DNA of 5,125 nucleotides from Cyanobacteria bacterium OH_CDB_58 (GTDB lineage Bacteria > Cyanobacteriota > Vampirovibrionia > Gastranaerophilales > Gastranaerophilaceae): NCBI GenBank assembly GCA_023435965.1, contig JAEZLC010000165.1, forward strand, positions 1-5,125, in the 5' to 3' direction. Below the pieces are notes generated by a model. It saw nothing but the letters and a program-made list of their open reading frames with translations, searched no databases and was not told the DNA's origin. Both the position numbers and the translations under genes were made by a program. This document shows, one piece after another, positions 1-5,125 of this stretch (the stretch's first letter is position 1; every line of letters begins with the position of its first letter).

Positions 1-209
1 GGTATAATCCACGACAAATTAAAGTTTCTTGTCATCTCGGGGTTAATAAACAAATCAAATTCATCATCAAAAGGCATATTAAATGCATTTATATAAGTGT
101 GGTAAAAGCAAAGTCCCACACAAACAAACAGAATAAAAAGAGAAAGTATAAATATAATCTTTTTAAATTTCTCTGTATTAATAATTTTTATACATTTATC
201 CCAAATCAT
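1..209 (-). CDS. Partial membrane protein, possibly a GT-C-type glycosyltransferase (N-terminus only)
   Basis: An open frame runs from an ATG at 209-207 leftwards to the window edge, giving 69 codons with no stop. The protein starts with a short basic cytoplasmic segment (residues 1-17, ending KFKK). One strongly hydrophobic helix follows at about residues 18-38. An acidic segment comes next (MPFDDEFD, residues 45-52) and then NPEMTRN. A D/E pair soon after the first membrane helix is typical of GT-C glycosyltransferases, where it lies in the first extracytoplasmic loop and serves catalysis. The divergent neighbour has the same layout, which favours a glycosyltransferase locus. The ribosome binding site is weak (AAAGAGA about 6 nt upstream). 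Presence of the gene is fairly sure, but the function is a guess because the rest of the protein lies outside the window. Confidence 0.6.
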   Translation of the reverse strand, partial: MIWDKCIKIINTEKFKKIIFILSLFILFVCVGLCFYHTYINAFNMPFDDEFDLFINPEMTRNFNLSWII

Positions 210-260
210 AAAAGTCTCTTTAAAACTATATTTGAATTACTCTGTACTTAGAACATGTTG

Positions 261-266
261 TATAAT
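261..266 (+). promoter_or_regulatory. Possible -10 box for the plus-strand glycosyltransferase
   Basis: A perfect TATAAT lies 7 nt before the ATG at 274. The -35 position at 17-18 bp spacing (TACTCT or TTACTC) is poor. If used, transcription would begin at about 273-274 and the mRNA would be almost leaderless. A chance match in AT-rich DNA is quite possible. Confidence 0.25.
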
Positions 267-273
267 AAGTGGT

Positions 274-1737
274 ATGGTTAAATTTGACAAAAATAATATT
301 TGGATGATTTTGACACTTATTATTCTTATAATTGGGATTGTACTTCGAACATGCGGTCTTTTGCAAGGGCATTCTTTTTATTTGGATGAAGGGGATCTGA
401 TTGTCAACTTTAGATTATTTTCGTATTTAGGCCTTTTTGGCCCAATATATTTTGATATACAAGCACCTCCGATGTTTTTGGTTATGGGGAAATTTTTGTA
501 CTCGACATTTGGATATAACGAAATTCTTTTAAGATCTGTTATATATTTTTCTGGTTGTTTATCACTAGTTCTCTTTTTTACGCTGTGCAAAAAAGTATTT
601 AAGAGCAATTTCTCTGTATTTTATGCGATGCTGTTCCTTTCACTCAGCTACAATCTGATATATTATTCACAGGCTTTCAAGCAATATACAATAGAGATGA
701 TGTTTGCAATAATTGCAACTATTTTATTTTTAAACTTAGACATAGAAAAGTTAAATAGGAAAGATTCACTACGTTTGGGAATCATATCTGCTGTTAGTTT
801 TTGGTTCTCATATTCTTTGGCTTTTGTTCTATCAGGGTTTGCTTGTGTGTATTTAGCAAAAGCGATTTTTGAGAAAAGCATTTATAAAATTAAGAATTTT
901 TTAACTTATCTTCTGCCTATAGGTATCGCTTTCTGGATATATTACATAACAAATTTGCAGTTTGTTGTTGGGAACAAAAATCTTTATACATTTTGGGATC
1001 GCTTTACGGGTTTTTTCCCCACTTCGCTGGCTCCAATCAATTACATATGGGGATCAAATAAATATGTTGTAATAAGCGTGTGCATACTTCTTATAATCGG
1101 TGTAGTGAGATTTTATCTTGAAGATAAATTTAAATTAGCCGTTATTGCTTCTCCAATCTTAATGACGCTTGTAGCTTCTGCTTTACACTTATATCCCTTT
1201 GGCACAAGGCTTATAATCTTTTTATTCCCATTTTTCTTTATACTAATTGCAAAACCTTTCGATCACATAAGTATTAAGAACAAAACCTATTCAATATTCG
1301 TCCTGATTTTATTTCTTATGAGTATGAAGTATTTTCAATATAAGGAATATGCTCATATAGCTTTTAACAAAAACTCTTACAAACAAAGTACTGCAAGAGA
1401 GTTTATAAATAACTTGAAGAAATCTGACATAAAAAATAATGAATATTTGTATGTAGGAGTTGATGCAAATGGATCGATAAATTCTTATGACGAAAAAAAT
1501 GAAATAATCGACAAAGTGTTTATAAAAGAGAGAATTATTTACGAGCCAAAGTTTAGCTTAAAAACATCCCTAAATAGGATTCCTAAAGATGTAATTATTT
1601 ATTTTTATCTTTCAGACTATATGTGGTGCAGTGATTACTCAAGCCAAATTATGCCTTGGATAGAAGAAAACTGCACAATTCTCAACAGGATTGATGAAGA
1701 AGCAGGGACTTTTATCAAGTGCAAGACTCATAAATAA
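274..1737 (+). CDS. GT-C-type membrane glycosyltransferase (GT39/PMT-like)
   Basis: This predicted integral membrane protein of 487 residues has about nine or ten hydrophobic segments over residues 11-355 and a soluble C-terminal domain at about 360-487. The layout is that of GT-C enzymes, which move a sugar from a polyprenyl-phosphate donor to an acceptor on the outer face of the membrane. The first helix (11-30) is followed by FYLDEGD (35-41), the expected acidic loop motif. YYSQAFKQY (130-138) resembles the conserved aromatic/basic motif of GT39-like proteins, and HLYPFGTRLIIFLFPFF (305-321) resembles a later conserved segment of bacterial members. The start is uncertain. The frame opens from TTG at 232 (501 aa), but ATG at 274 gives a conventional short N-terminus before helix 1, and ATG at 304 is also possible. 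None has a convincing Shine-Dalgarno. Donor and acceptor cannot be read from the sequence. Its stop lies 2 nt from the stop of the convergent gene. Confidence 0.75.
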   Translation: MVKFDKNNIWMILTLIILIIGIVLRTCGLLQGHSFYLDEGDLIVNFRLFSYLGLFGPIYFDIQAPPMFLVMGKFLYSTFGYNEILLRSVIYFSGCLSLVLFFTLCKKVFKSNFSVFYAMLFLSLSYNLIYYSQAFKQYTIEMMFAIIATILFLNLDIEKLNRKDSLRLGIISAVSFWFSYSLAFVLSGFACVYLAKAIFEKSIYKIKNFLTYLLPIGIAFWIYYITNLQFVVGNKNLYTFWDRFTGFFPTSLAPINYIWGSNKYVVISVCILLIIGVVRFYLEDKFKLAVIASPILMTLVASALHLYPFGTRLIIFLFPFFFILIAKPFDHISIKNKTYSIFVLILFLMSMKYFQYKEYAHIAFNKNSYKQSTAREFINNLKKSDIKNNEYLYVGVDANGSINSYDEKNEIIDKVFIKERIIYEPKFSLKTSLNRIPKDVIIYFYLSDYMWCSDYSSQIMPWIEENCTILNRIDEEAGTFIKCKTHK

Positions 1738-1739
1738 GC

Positions 1740-2696
1740 CTAAGGACCCAAAACTTTAAGAATAATCCTATATTTTAAATTTTGATACAATCCGCTTGGC
1801 TCAAATATATAGTATCCTAACAAATCAATTACTTGTGATTTTGTTAAACTTCTGCCTTTTAATTTAAAATTCTTAAACCCTAGTTGTATCATTTTATCCA
1901 TATCTTGATTGGAAAGCAGGGAAGTATTGTACACAGCCTCGACTTTTCTTTTTTCTAAATGGCAAAAATCTTCGCTTCTTTGCTTTATCCCTCTTTCGAC
2001 TTCACTGTAAAAGTCGTAATGTTTTCTGTATAGAGGACAGTTTGGCAAGCAGTCCTGATTGACTATAAGATCAATTTTATCTTTATTTGTAAGTTTTTTT
2101 AGAAAATTGTAATCAAAGGAAAGTTCTGGACGAAGAGTAACTCTGTCGAATCTTTTGCATAAATCATTATAATACTGTGGGGTATCTTGAAAATTTTCTA
2201 TTTCATAAATTGGTTTCAAAACAGAAGAAATGAGTTTTATTTTCGGGAATTTTTCTCTAATATAATCTGCAAGAAGGTCAGACGATACAATAGCATAATT
2301 TTGAAAAGAGCCTTCACTTGCAACTTCCAATAGCAAATTGGCGGTTTTATCTTCCAAATCTTCTTTTGTTATGTGATAGTTACTGAAAGTAAAACAACAC
2401 GATGTCTGGTTTTCATTATGTCTATGAATTGTTGATTCAGCAGCTTTCTTTTCAACATCAGGCCAACCGGATGGTCGCCCGCCTCCCCAACTTGTTTTTA
2501 CGCTGCCGTACACAGAATTTATTGTTGGCTTTATTCCCAGTTGTTTTAAGTCGTCTAAGAGGAGAAAAATAATATCATCATAATGAAAAAGAGAGGGTAC
2601 TCTCCAAGTGACATTTTCCCTATTTTTTAAATATATTGGTAAAGGTGTATTTCTTTTAATCAACTGCATACTCTTTGTTTTATAAATTGAAAACAT
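1740..2696 (-). CDS. Peptidase U32-like protein, likely TIM barrel, function unknown
   Basis: The gene encodes a soluble protein of 318 residues without signal peptide or membrane helix. Several segments resemble the U32 'peptidase-like' family. They are a glycine/arginine turn SWGGGRPSG (69-77), CCFTFSNYHITKEDL (100-114), IVSSDLLADYIREKFP (136-151) followed by KLISSVLKP, FDRVTLRPELSFDY (183-196), VNQDCLPNCP (212-221) followed by RKHY, and near the C-terminus GFKNFKLKGRS (273-283). Characterised U32 relatives (RlhA, TrhP, UbiU/UbiV) are hydroxylation factors, and UbiU/UbiV carry a 4Fe-4S cluster on four cysteines. Here Cys216, Cys220 and Cys245, with Cys180 or Cys100/101, are candidate ligands, which is inference. 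It is shorter than multi-domain U32 proteins and may be a single-barrel, UbiV-like form. ATG at 2696 gives the longest frame, and ATG at 2669 (309 aa) is an alternative. Neither has a strong ribosome binding site. The role is unknown. It lies between a glycosyltransferase and an osmolyte locus and is divergent from the regulator. Confidence 0.65.
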   Translation of the reverse strand: MFSIYKTKSMQLIKRNTPLPIYLKNRENVTWRVPSLFHYDDIIFLLLDDLKQLGIKPTINSVYGSVKTSWGGGRPSGWPDVEKKAAESTIHRHNENQTSCCFTFSNYHITKEDLEDKTANLLLEVASEGSFQNYAIVSSDLLADYIREKFPKIKLISSVLKPIYEIENFQDTPQYYNDLCKRFDRVTLRPELSFDYNFLKKLTNKDKIDLIVNQDCLPNCPLYRKHYDFYSEVERGIKQRSEDFCHLEKRKVEAVYNTSLLSNQDMDKMIQLGFKNFKLKGRSLTKSQVIDLLGYYIFEPSGLYQNLKYRIILKVLGP

Positions 2697-2726
2697 ATCA
2701 AGATATTACCATAATTAAGAGCGGTT

Positions 2727-2755
2727 TTTATAATATTTTGACATTTTTTCTTCAA
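2727..2755 (-). promoter_or_regulatory. Predicted promoter of the U32-like gene
   Basis: Read on the minus strand, TTGAAG (2755-2750) and TATAAA (2732-2727) are separated by exactly 17 bp. They lie about 30 nt upstream of the ATG at 2696. Each box differs from consensus at two or fewer positions. The -35 box falls inside the spacer of the divergent regulator promoter. Confidence 0.45.
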
Positions 2756-2767
2756 ATATAGTAAAAT
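2738..2767 (+). promoter_or_regulatory. Predicted promoter of the BusR-like regulator gene
   Basis: A perfect TTGACA (2738-2743) is followed after 18 bp by TAAAAT (2762-2767). Transcription would start near 2774, giving a leader of about 27 nt before the ATG at 2801. AGGATA at 2785-2790 is the only ribosome-binding-like stretch in that leader. Confidence 0.55.
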
Positions 2768-2781
2768 CGTTTCAAATGATT
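2765..2781. promoter_or_regulatory. Imperfect palindrome over the regulator -10 box and start point
   Basis: The 17-bp element AATCGTTTCAAATGATT is an imperfect palindrome centred on 2773, with arms AATCgTTT and AAAtGATT. It overlaps the -10 box and the predicted transcription start. Its right part (TTCAAAT, 2771-2777) repeats TTCAAAT at 2751-2757, exactly 20 bp or about two helical turns away. The placement suits an autoregulatory operator, but the sequence differs from the palindromes before ablA, so it may bind something else or be chance in AT-rich DNA. Confidence 0.3.
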
Positions 2782-2800
2782 AATAGGATAATCACTATTG

Positions 2801-3418
2801 ATGGACAATGAACAATACCCAAGATATATAAGGATTTCTGTTGATATCGCCCGAAGAATTACACAAGGAGATTTTGCAGAAAATCAAAAAATAAAAGGGA
2901 GGTCGACACTCGCCGGTGAGTACGGGGTTTCCCCTGAAACAATTAGACGCTCTGCGGCATTATTGTCAGATATGGGAGTTGTTTCTGTAATTGATAAGTC
3001 CGGAATAATGGTTGTTTCTAAAAATAAGGCATATGATTTCGTAGATAAATTTTCTTCCAAACAGACAATAACAAGTTTGAAACTAAAGATTAAAGACCTA
3101 ATGACTCAAAGAGATCAGATAAATACCGAAATCGTTGATAAATTTGATTTACTACTAGAACAGTTAAATAGTCAAGAATCTTTGAATAAAATAGCTCATT
3201 ATTCTCACAAAATTTCAGATTCGAGTAAGGTTATCGGCTCTACTCTAGCAGGACTTCAATTCTGGCAAAACACTGGGGCAACTGTAATAGCAGTTAAACG
3301 CAAAGATGATCTTTTAATTTCTCCGGGACCTTATTTTGCACTTGCAGAAGACGACGTAATTTATTTTGTCGGAGTCTATGACGTTAAGTCAAAAGTGCAT
3401 AAATTTATTGAAGAATAA
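2801..3418 (+). CDS. BusR-like regulator: GntR winged helix plus TrkA_C (RCK_C) domain
   Basis: The 205-residue protein is read from ATG at 2801; the TTG codon just before it, at 2798, is a less likely start. Residues 7-73 form a GntR-type winged helix, with Arg9-Ile13, GRSTLAGEYGVSPETIRRSAALL at 33-55 holding the recognition helix, and the wing SVIDKSGIMVVS at 62-73. A heptad-like charged region at about 88-122 is a likely dimerising coiled coil. Residues 137-203 match a TrkA_C/RCK_C ligand domain (IGSTLAGL, NTGATVIAVKR, ISPGPYFALAEDDVIYFVG). This domain order is that of BusR from Lactococcus and Streptococcus, which represses the busAB betaine transporter when its RCK_C domain binds cyclic di-AMP. 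Here the gene is followed in the same direction by ablA and ablB, 164 nt downstream. The inferred role is c-di-AMP-dependent, osmotically tuned repression of N-epsilon-acetyl-beta-lysine synthesis. The architecture is clear; ligand and target are inferred. Confidence 0.85.
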   Translation: MDNEQYPRYIRISVDIARRITQGDFAENQKIKGRSTLAGEYGVSPETIRRSAALLSDMGVVSVIDKSGIMVVSKNKAYDFVDKFSSKQTITSLKLKIKDLMTQRDQINTEIVDKFDLLLEQLNSQESLNKIAHYSHKISDSSKVIGSTLAGLQFWQNTGATVIAVKRKDDLLISPGPYFALAEDDVIYFVGVYDVKSKVHKFIEE

Positions 3419-3445
3419 TCTATTAAAATACCGCGATATTACACT

Positions 3446-3467
3446 GTCAACGCACTTGTGACTTGAC
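3446..3467. promoter_or_regulatory. Distal operator-like palindrome upstream of ablA
   Basis: A 22-bp interrupted palindrome has outer arms GTCAA (3446-3450) and TTGAC (3463-3467) and inner arms CAC (3453-3455) and GTG (3458-3460). Sixteen of 22 positions obey the symmetry. Its right part, GTGACTTGA (3458-3466), recurs as GCGACTTGA at 3490-3498, a shift of 32 bp or about three helical turns. Position and similarity to the promoter-proximal palindrome suggest a paired operator for the adjacent regulator. Confidence 0.45.
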
Positions 3468-3472
3468 TGCTG

Positions 3473-3499
3473 TTCAAGTTGCCCAAGTGGCGACTTGAA
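3473..3499. promoter_or_regulatory. Promoter-proximal operator-like palindrome overlapping the ablA -35 box
   Basis: The arms TTCAAGTTGCC (3473-3483) and GGCGACTTGAA (3489-3499) are complementary at 10 of 11 positions, and the remaining pair would be G-U in RNA. They are separated by CAAGT. The right arm covers five of the six bases of the predicted -35 box (3495-3500), so a bound protein would block RNA polymerase. As RNA it could also fold as an 11-bp hairpin in read-through transcripts from the regulator gene. No U-run follows, which argues against a simple terminator. Confidence 0.55.
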
Positions 3500-3523
3500 T
3501 ACTAACAACTTATATTGTATAAT
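3495..3523 (+). promoter_or_regulatory. Predicted sigma-70 promoter of ablA-ablB
   Basis: TTGAAT (3495-3500) and TATAAT (3518-3523) are separated by the optimal 17 bp. Transcription would start near 3530, giving a leader of about 53 nt before ablA. It is the best promoter match in the window, and its -35 box lies in the palindrome described at 3473-3499. ablAB can therefore be transcribed separately from the regulator. Confidence 0.7.
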
Positions 3524-3534
3524 AAGGTTGTTAG
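3502..3534. repeat. Inverted repeat flanking the ablA -10 box; possible operator or weak terminator
   Basis: CTAACAAC (3502-3509) and GTTGTTAG (3527-3534) are perfect 8-bp inverted arms. The pairing extends through TTAT/ATAA with one bulged G. The -10 box sits in the central part. In transcripts coming from the regulator gene this would be a hairpin followed by a T-rich stretch (3536-3545), so it could terminate that transcript weakly. Alternatively it is a further protein-binding site. The stem is AT-rich and the T-run is interrupted. Confidence 0.35.
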
Positions 3535-3570
3535 CTGTTTTGTTTCCCTTTAATCTTTGCTAACTTATAA

Positions 3571-3577
3571 AAGGAGG
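3571..3577 (+). promoter_or_regulatory. Strong ribosome binding site of ablA
   Basis: AAGGAGG ends 5 nt before the ATG at 3583. It is close to full anti-Shine-Dalgarno complementarity and much stronger than for any other gene here. A second in-frame ATG at 3589 lies 11 nt from it, so initiation could use either and would change the protein by only two residues. Confidence 0.8.
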
Positions 3578-3582
3578 ATTAT

Positions 3583-4887
3583 ATGTCTATGATTGTAGAT
3601 AAAATTAGCACTCAGGATATTTCAACCATACACAAAAATAACAAATGGACTGATTGGAAATGGCAGCTTAAGAATACAGTTAGAGATATCGAAACATTTC
3701 AAAGAATAAGCGGCATAAAATTTAGTGATGCTTATCTAAAGAAGCTGCAAAAAACGTTGGATAAATTTCCAATGGCGATTACTCCATATTATCTTTCTTT
3801 GATTCAAGTTAATAATTATGAAAATGACCCTATTTTTAAACAAGCTTTTCCCGACATAAAAGAAATGAATATATCTAAGGCGGATATGGCTGATCCTTTG
3901 TCTGAAGATTCTGACAGTCCTGTCAACGGTATTACTCACAGATATCCCGACAGGGTTCTTTTTCACATAAGCAATAAATGTGCAATGTATTGCAGACATT
4001 GTACGAGAAAAAGAAAAGTAGGAGATGTAGATTACATACCTGTCAAAAAAGAAGTAGAAGCCGGTATAGAGTACATTAAAAACAACCCTGTTGTTAGAGA
4101 TGTATTGCTATCAGGCGGTGATCCGTTTATGCTTTCTGATGAATATTTAGATTGGATTTTATCGGAGTTAAAAAAGATACCTCATGTCGAGATAATAAGA
4201 ATTGGGACAAGAATCCCGGTAGTACTACCATTTAGAATCACGGACGGACTGATTGATGTTTTAAAAAAGCATAAACCATGGATTAATACCCACTTTAATC
4301 ACCCCAGAGAAATAACAAGTGATTCTATAGAAGCTTTGAACAAACTCGCTGACGCAGGAATTCCATTGGGCAATCAATCAGTATTGCTGGCAGGAGTGAA
4401 TGACTGCGTACATATAATGAAGAAATTGGTAAGAAAATTAGTTCAATACAGAGTCAGGCCATATTATTTGTACCAATGCGATTTAACGCTCGGATTATCT
4501 CATTTCAGAACCCCTATTAGTAAAGGAATTGAGATTATAGAAGGATTAAGAGGACACACAAGCGGCTTTTCTATTCCTACCTACGTAGTAGATGCTCCAG
4601 GTGGTGGAGGAAAAATACCGGTGATGCCTAATTATCTTATTTCTTGGTCACCAGAGAAAGTAATTTTAAGAAATTTTGAAGGAATAATTACAACATACCA
4701 AGAGCCAGAATCTTATGAAAATAATGCTTGCGACAAGAACTGTGAAAGTTGTAACTTACACCTTCAAATGGAATTCCCTGAAGAGAATGATTCCGTTGGA
4801 ATAAAAAGATTGCTGTCAAATTGCAATTCGGATATTGCATTAATACCAAATGATATGGAAAGGATTGAGAGACGAACCGATGCCTGA
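3583..4887 (+). CDS. ablA: Lysine 2,3-aminomutase
   Basis: This 434-residue radical SAM, PLP-dependent enzyme (KamA family) converts L-lysine to L-beta-lysine in the cytoplasm. The radical SAM cluster motif CAMYCRHC gives Cys133, Cys137 and Cys140, followed by [15 protein letters not shown] (175-181) is the SAM-binding GGE-type motif. [13 protein letters not shown] (339-351) carries the PLP lysine, Lys344. Asp300 (YQCDL) and Asp337 (VVDAPGG) match the two aspartates that hold the substrate side-chain amine in the Clostridium subterminale enzyme. A C-terminal CDKNCESC (383-390), with Cys275, matches the family's zinc-binding cysteines. Length and motifs are those of an intact enzyme. The same enzyme starts lysine fermentation, where kam genes for beta-lysine mutase would follow. 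Here ablB overlaps the 3' end, which points to osmolyte synthesis. It has its own promoter and operator-like palindromes. Confidence 0.95.
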   Translation: MSMIVDKISTQDISTIHKNNKWTDWKWQLKNTVRDIETFQRISGIKFSDAYLKKLQKTLDKFPMAITPYYLSLIQVNNYENDPIFKQAFPDIKEMNISKADMADPLSEDSDSPVNGITHRYPDRVLFHISNKCAMYCRHCTRKRKVGDVDYIPVKKEVEAGIEYIKNNPVVRDVLLSGGDPFMLSDEYLDWILSELKKIPHVEIIRIGTRIPVVLPFRITDGLIDVLKKHKPWINTHFNHPREITSDSIEALNKLADAGIPLGNQSVLLAGVNDCVHIMKKLVRKLVQYRVRPYYLYQCDLTLGLSHFRTPISKGIEIIEGLRGHTSGFSIPTYVVDAPGGGGKIPVMPNYLISWSPEKVILRNFEGIITTYQEPESYENNACDKNCESCNLHLQMEFPEENDSVGIKRLLSNCNSDIALIPNDMERIERRTDA

Positions 4888-5125
4888 TTCGATTATTAAA
4901 ATAGGAAATTCTACCATCCAGCACGGACACGAAAATGAAAGAATATACCTTATGAAGCTGGATTCTAGTGATTTAGGGTATATAATCCCCGTTTTGAATG
5001 ACCTCGCTCTGAAACACAACTATTCAAAAATATTTGCTAAAGTTTCAAGAAATGATGCTGAAGTATTTTTGCAAGATGGATATATTGAAGAAGCAGTGAT
5101 AGAAAGATTTTACAAAGGACAGGAC
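4880..5125 (+). CDS. ablB: Beta-lysine N6-acetyltransferase, N-terminal part (cut by window end)
   Basis: An open frame begins at ATG 4880, overlaps the end of ablA by 8 nt and runs to the window edge (82 codons). Residues such as [21 protein letters not shown] (8-28), [16 protein letters not shown] (41-56) and [20 protein letters not shown] (63-82) match the N-terminal region of AblB/YodP proteins. These acetylate beta-lysine with acetyl-CoA to give N-epsilon-acetyl-beta-lysine. The GNAT acetyltransferase domain itself lies mostly beyond the window. No separate Shine-Dalgarno is obvious; the GAGAG at 4867-4871 inside ablA is a weak candidate, and translational coupling to ablA is likely. The overlap with ablA and the N-terminal match make the assignment strong despite the truncation. 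Confidence 0.88.
   Translation, partial: MPDSIIKIGNSTIQHGHENERIYLMKLDSSDLGYIIPVLNDLALKHNYSKIFAKVSRNDAEVFLQDGYIEEAVIERFYKGQD

Noticed and set aside
378..881. Two minus-strand open frames (378-608 and 663-881)
   Set aside because: They lie wholly inside the glycosyltransferase gene, which has clear membrane-protein coding character. Their translations show no recognisable domain and they have no ribosome binding site I can see.
1730..1780. Bidirectional terminator between the convergent genes
   Set aside because: The stop codons are only 2 nt apart and I find no GC-rich stem with a T-run nearby. If terminators exist they lie inside the coding ends and are not visible by eye.
2695..2706. ATATC-AA-GATAT inverted repeat at the start of the U32-like gene
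   Set aside because: The arms are only five AT-rich base pairs, which is expected by chance in this composition.
3427..3440. Imperfect palindrome AATACCGCGATATT just after the regulator stop
   Set aside because: It is too short and mismatched for a terminator, has no T-run, and is unlike the other palindromes. Probably chance.
3736..3999. Minus-strand open frame of 87 codons
   Set aside because: It is antisense to the conserved N-terminal half of lysine 2,3-aminomutase, including part of the cysteine motif, and has no features of its own.
3583..4887. Lysine fermentation (kam) role for the aminomutase
   Set aside because: The next gene is an AblB-type acetyltransferase overlapping by 8 nt, not a beta-lysine 5,6-aminomutase subunit, so osmolyte synthesis fits better.
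4688..4930. Minus-strand open frame of 80 codons
   Set aside because: It is antisense to the end of ablA and the start of ablB, both of which are supported by family motifs.

Overview
The window is an AT-rich stretch of bacterial DNA, roughly one third G+C by eye. It has Firmicutes-style sigma-70 promoters and a strong AAGGAGG ribosome binding site before one gene. Lysine 2,3-aminomutase is an oxygen-sensitive radical SAM enzyme and U32-like proteins are common in anaerobes, so an anaerobic or microaerophilic low-GC bacterium is most likely (Clostridia or another gut or sediment lineage). The sequence alone does not fix the phylum.

Left part (1-1737): two membrane proteins are transcribed divergently from a short gap. 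The minus-strand one is cut by the window edge. The plus-strand one is a complete, multi-pass, GT-C-type lipid-linked-sugar glycosyltransferase. Both carry an acidic Asp/Glu motif just after the first membrane helix, so this looks like the end of a cell-envelope glycosylation locus.

Middle part (1740-2800): a minus-strand gene converges on the glycosyltransferase with only 2 nt between stop codons. It encodes a short peptidase-U32-like protein with a CX3C cysteine pair. It is divergent from the next gene, and the predicted promoters of the two overlap in about 100 nt.

Right part (2801-5125): a BusR-like regulator (GntR winged helix, coiled coil, TrkA_C/RCK_C domain) is followed by ablA (lysine 2,3-aminomutase) and the start of ablB (beta-lysine N6-acetyltransferase). 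AblA and AblB convert L-lysine to beta-lysine and then to N-epsilon-acetyl-beta-lysine, a compatible solute. The 164-nt gap before ablA holds a well-formed promoter (TTGAAT, 17 bp, TATAAT). Its -35 box is overlapped by an 11-bp-arm palindrome and preceded by a second, related palindrome.

The most interesting reading is that the regulator controls ablAB. Characterised BusR proteins repress a glycine betaine transporter when bound to cyclic di-AMP. Here the same domain architecture sits beside genes that make an osmolyte rather than import one. This would be c-di-AMP control of compatible-solute synthesis. It is inferred from domains, gene order and operator placement, and nothing in the window proves it.
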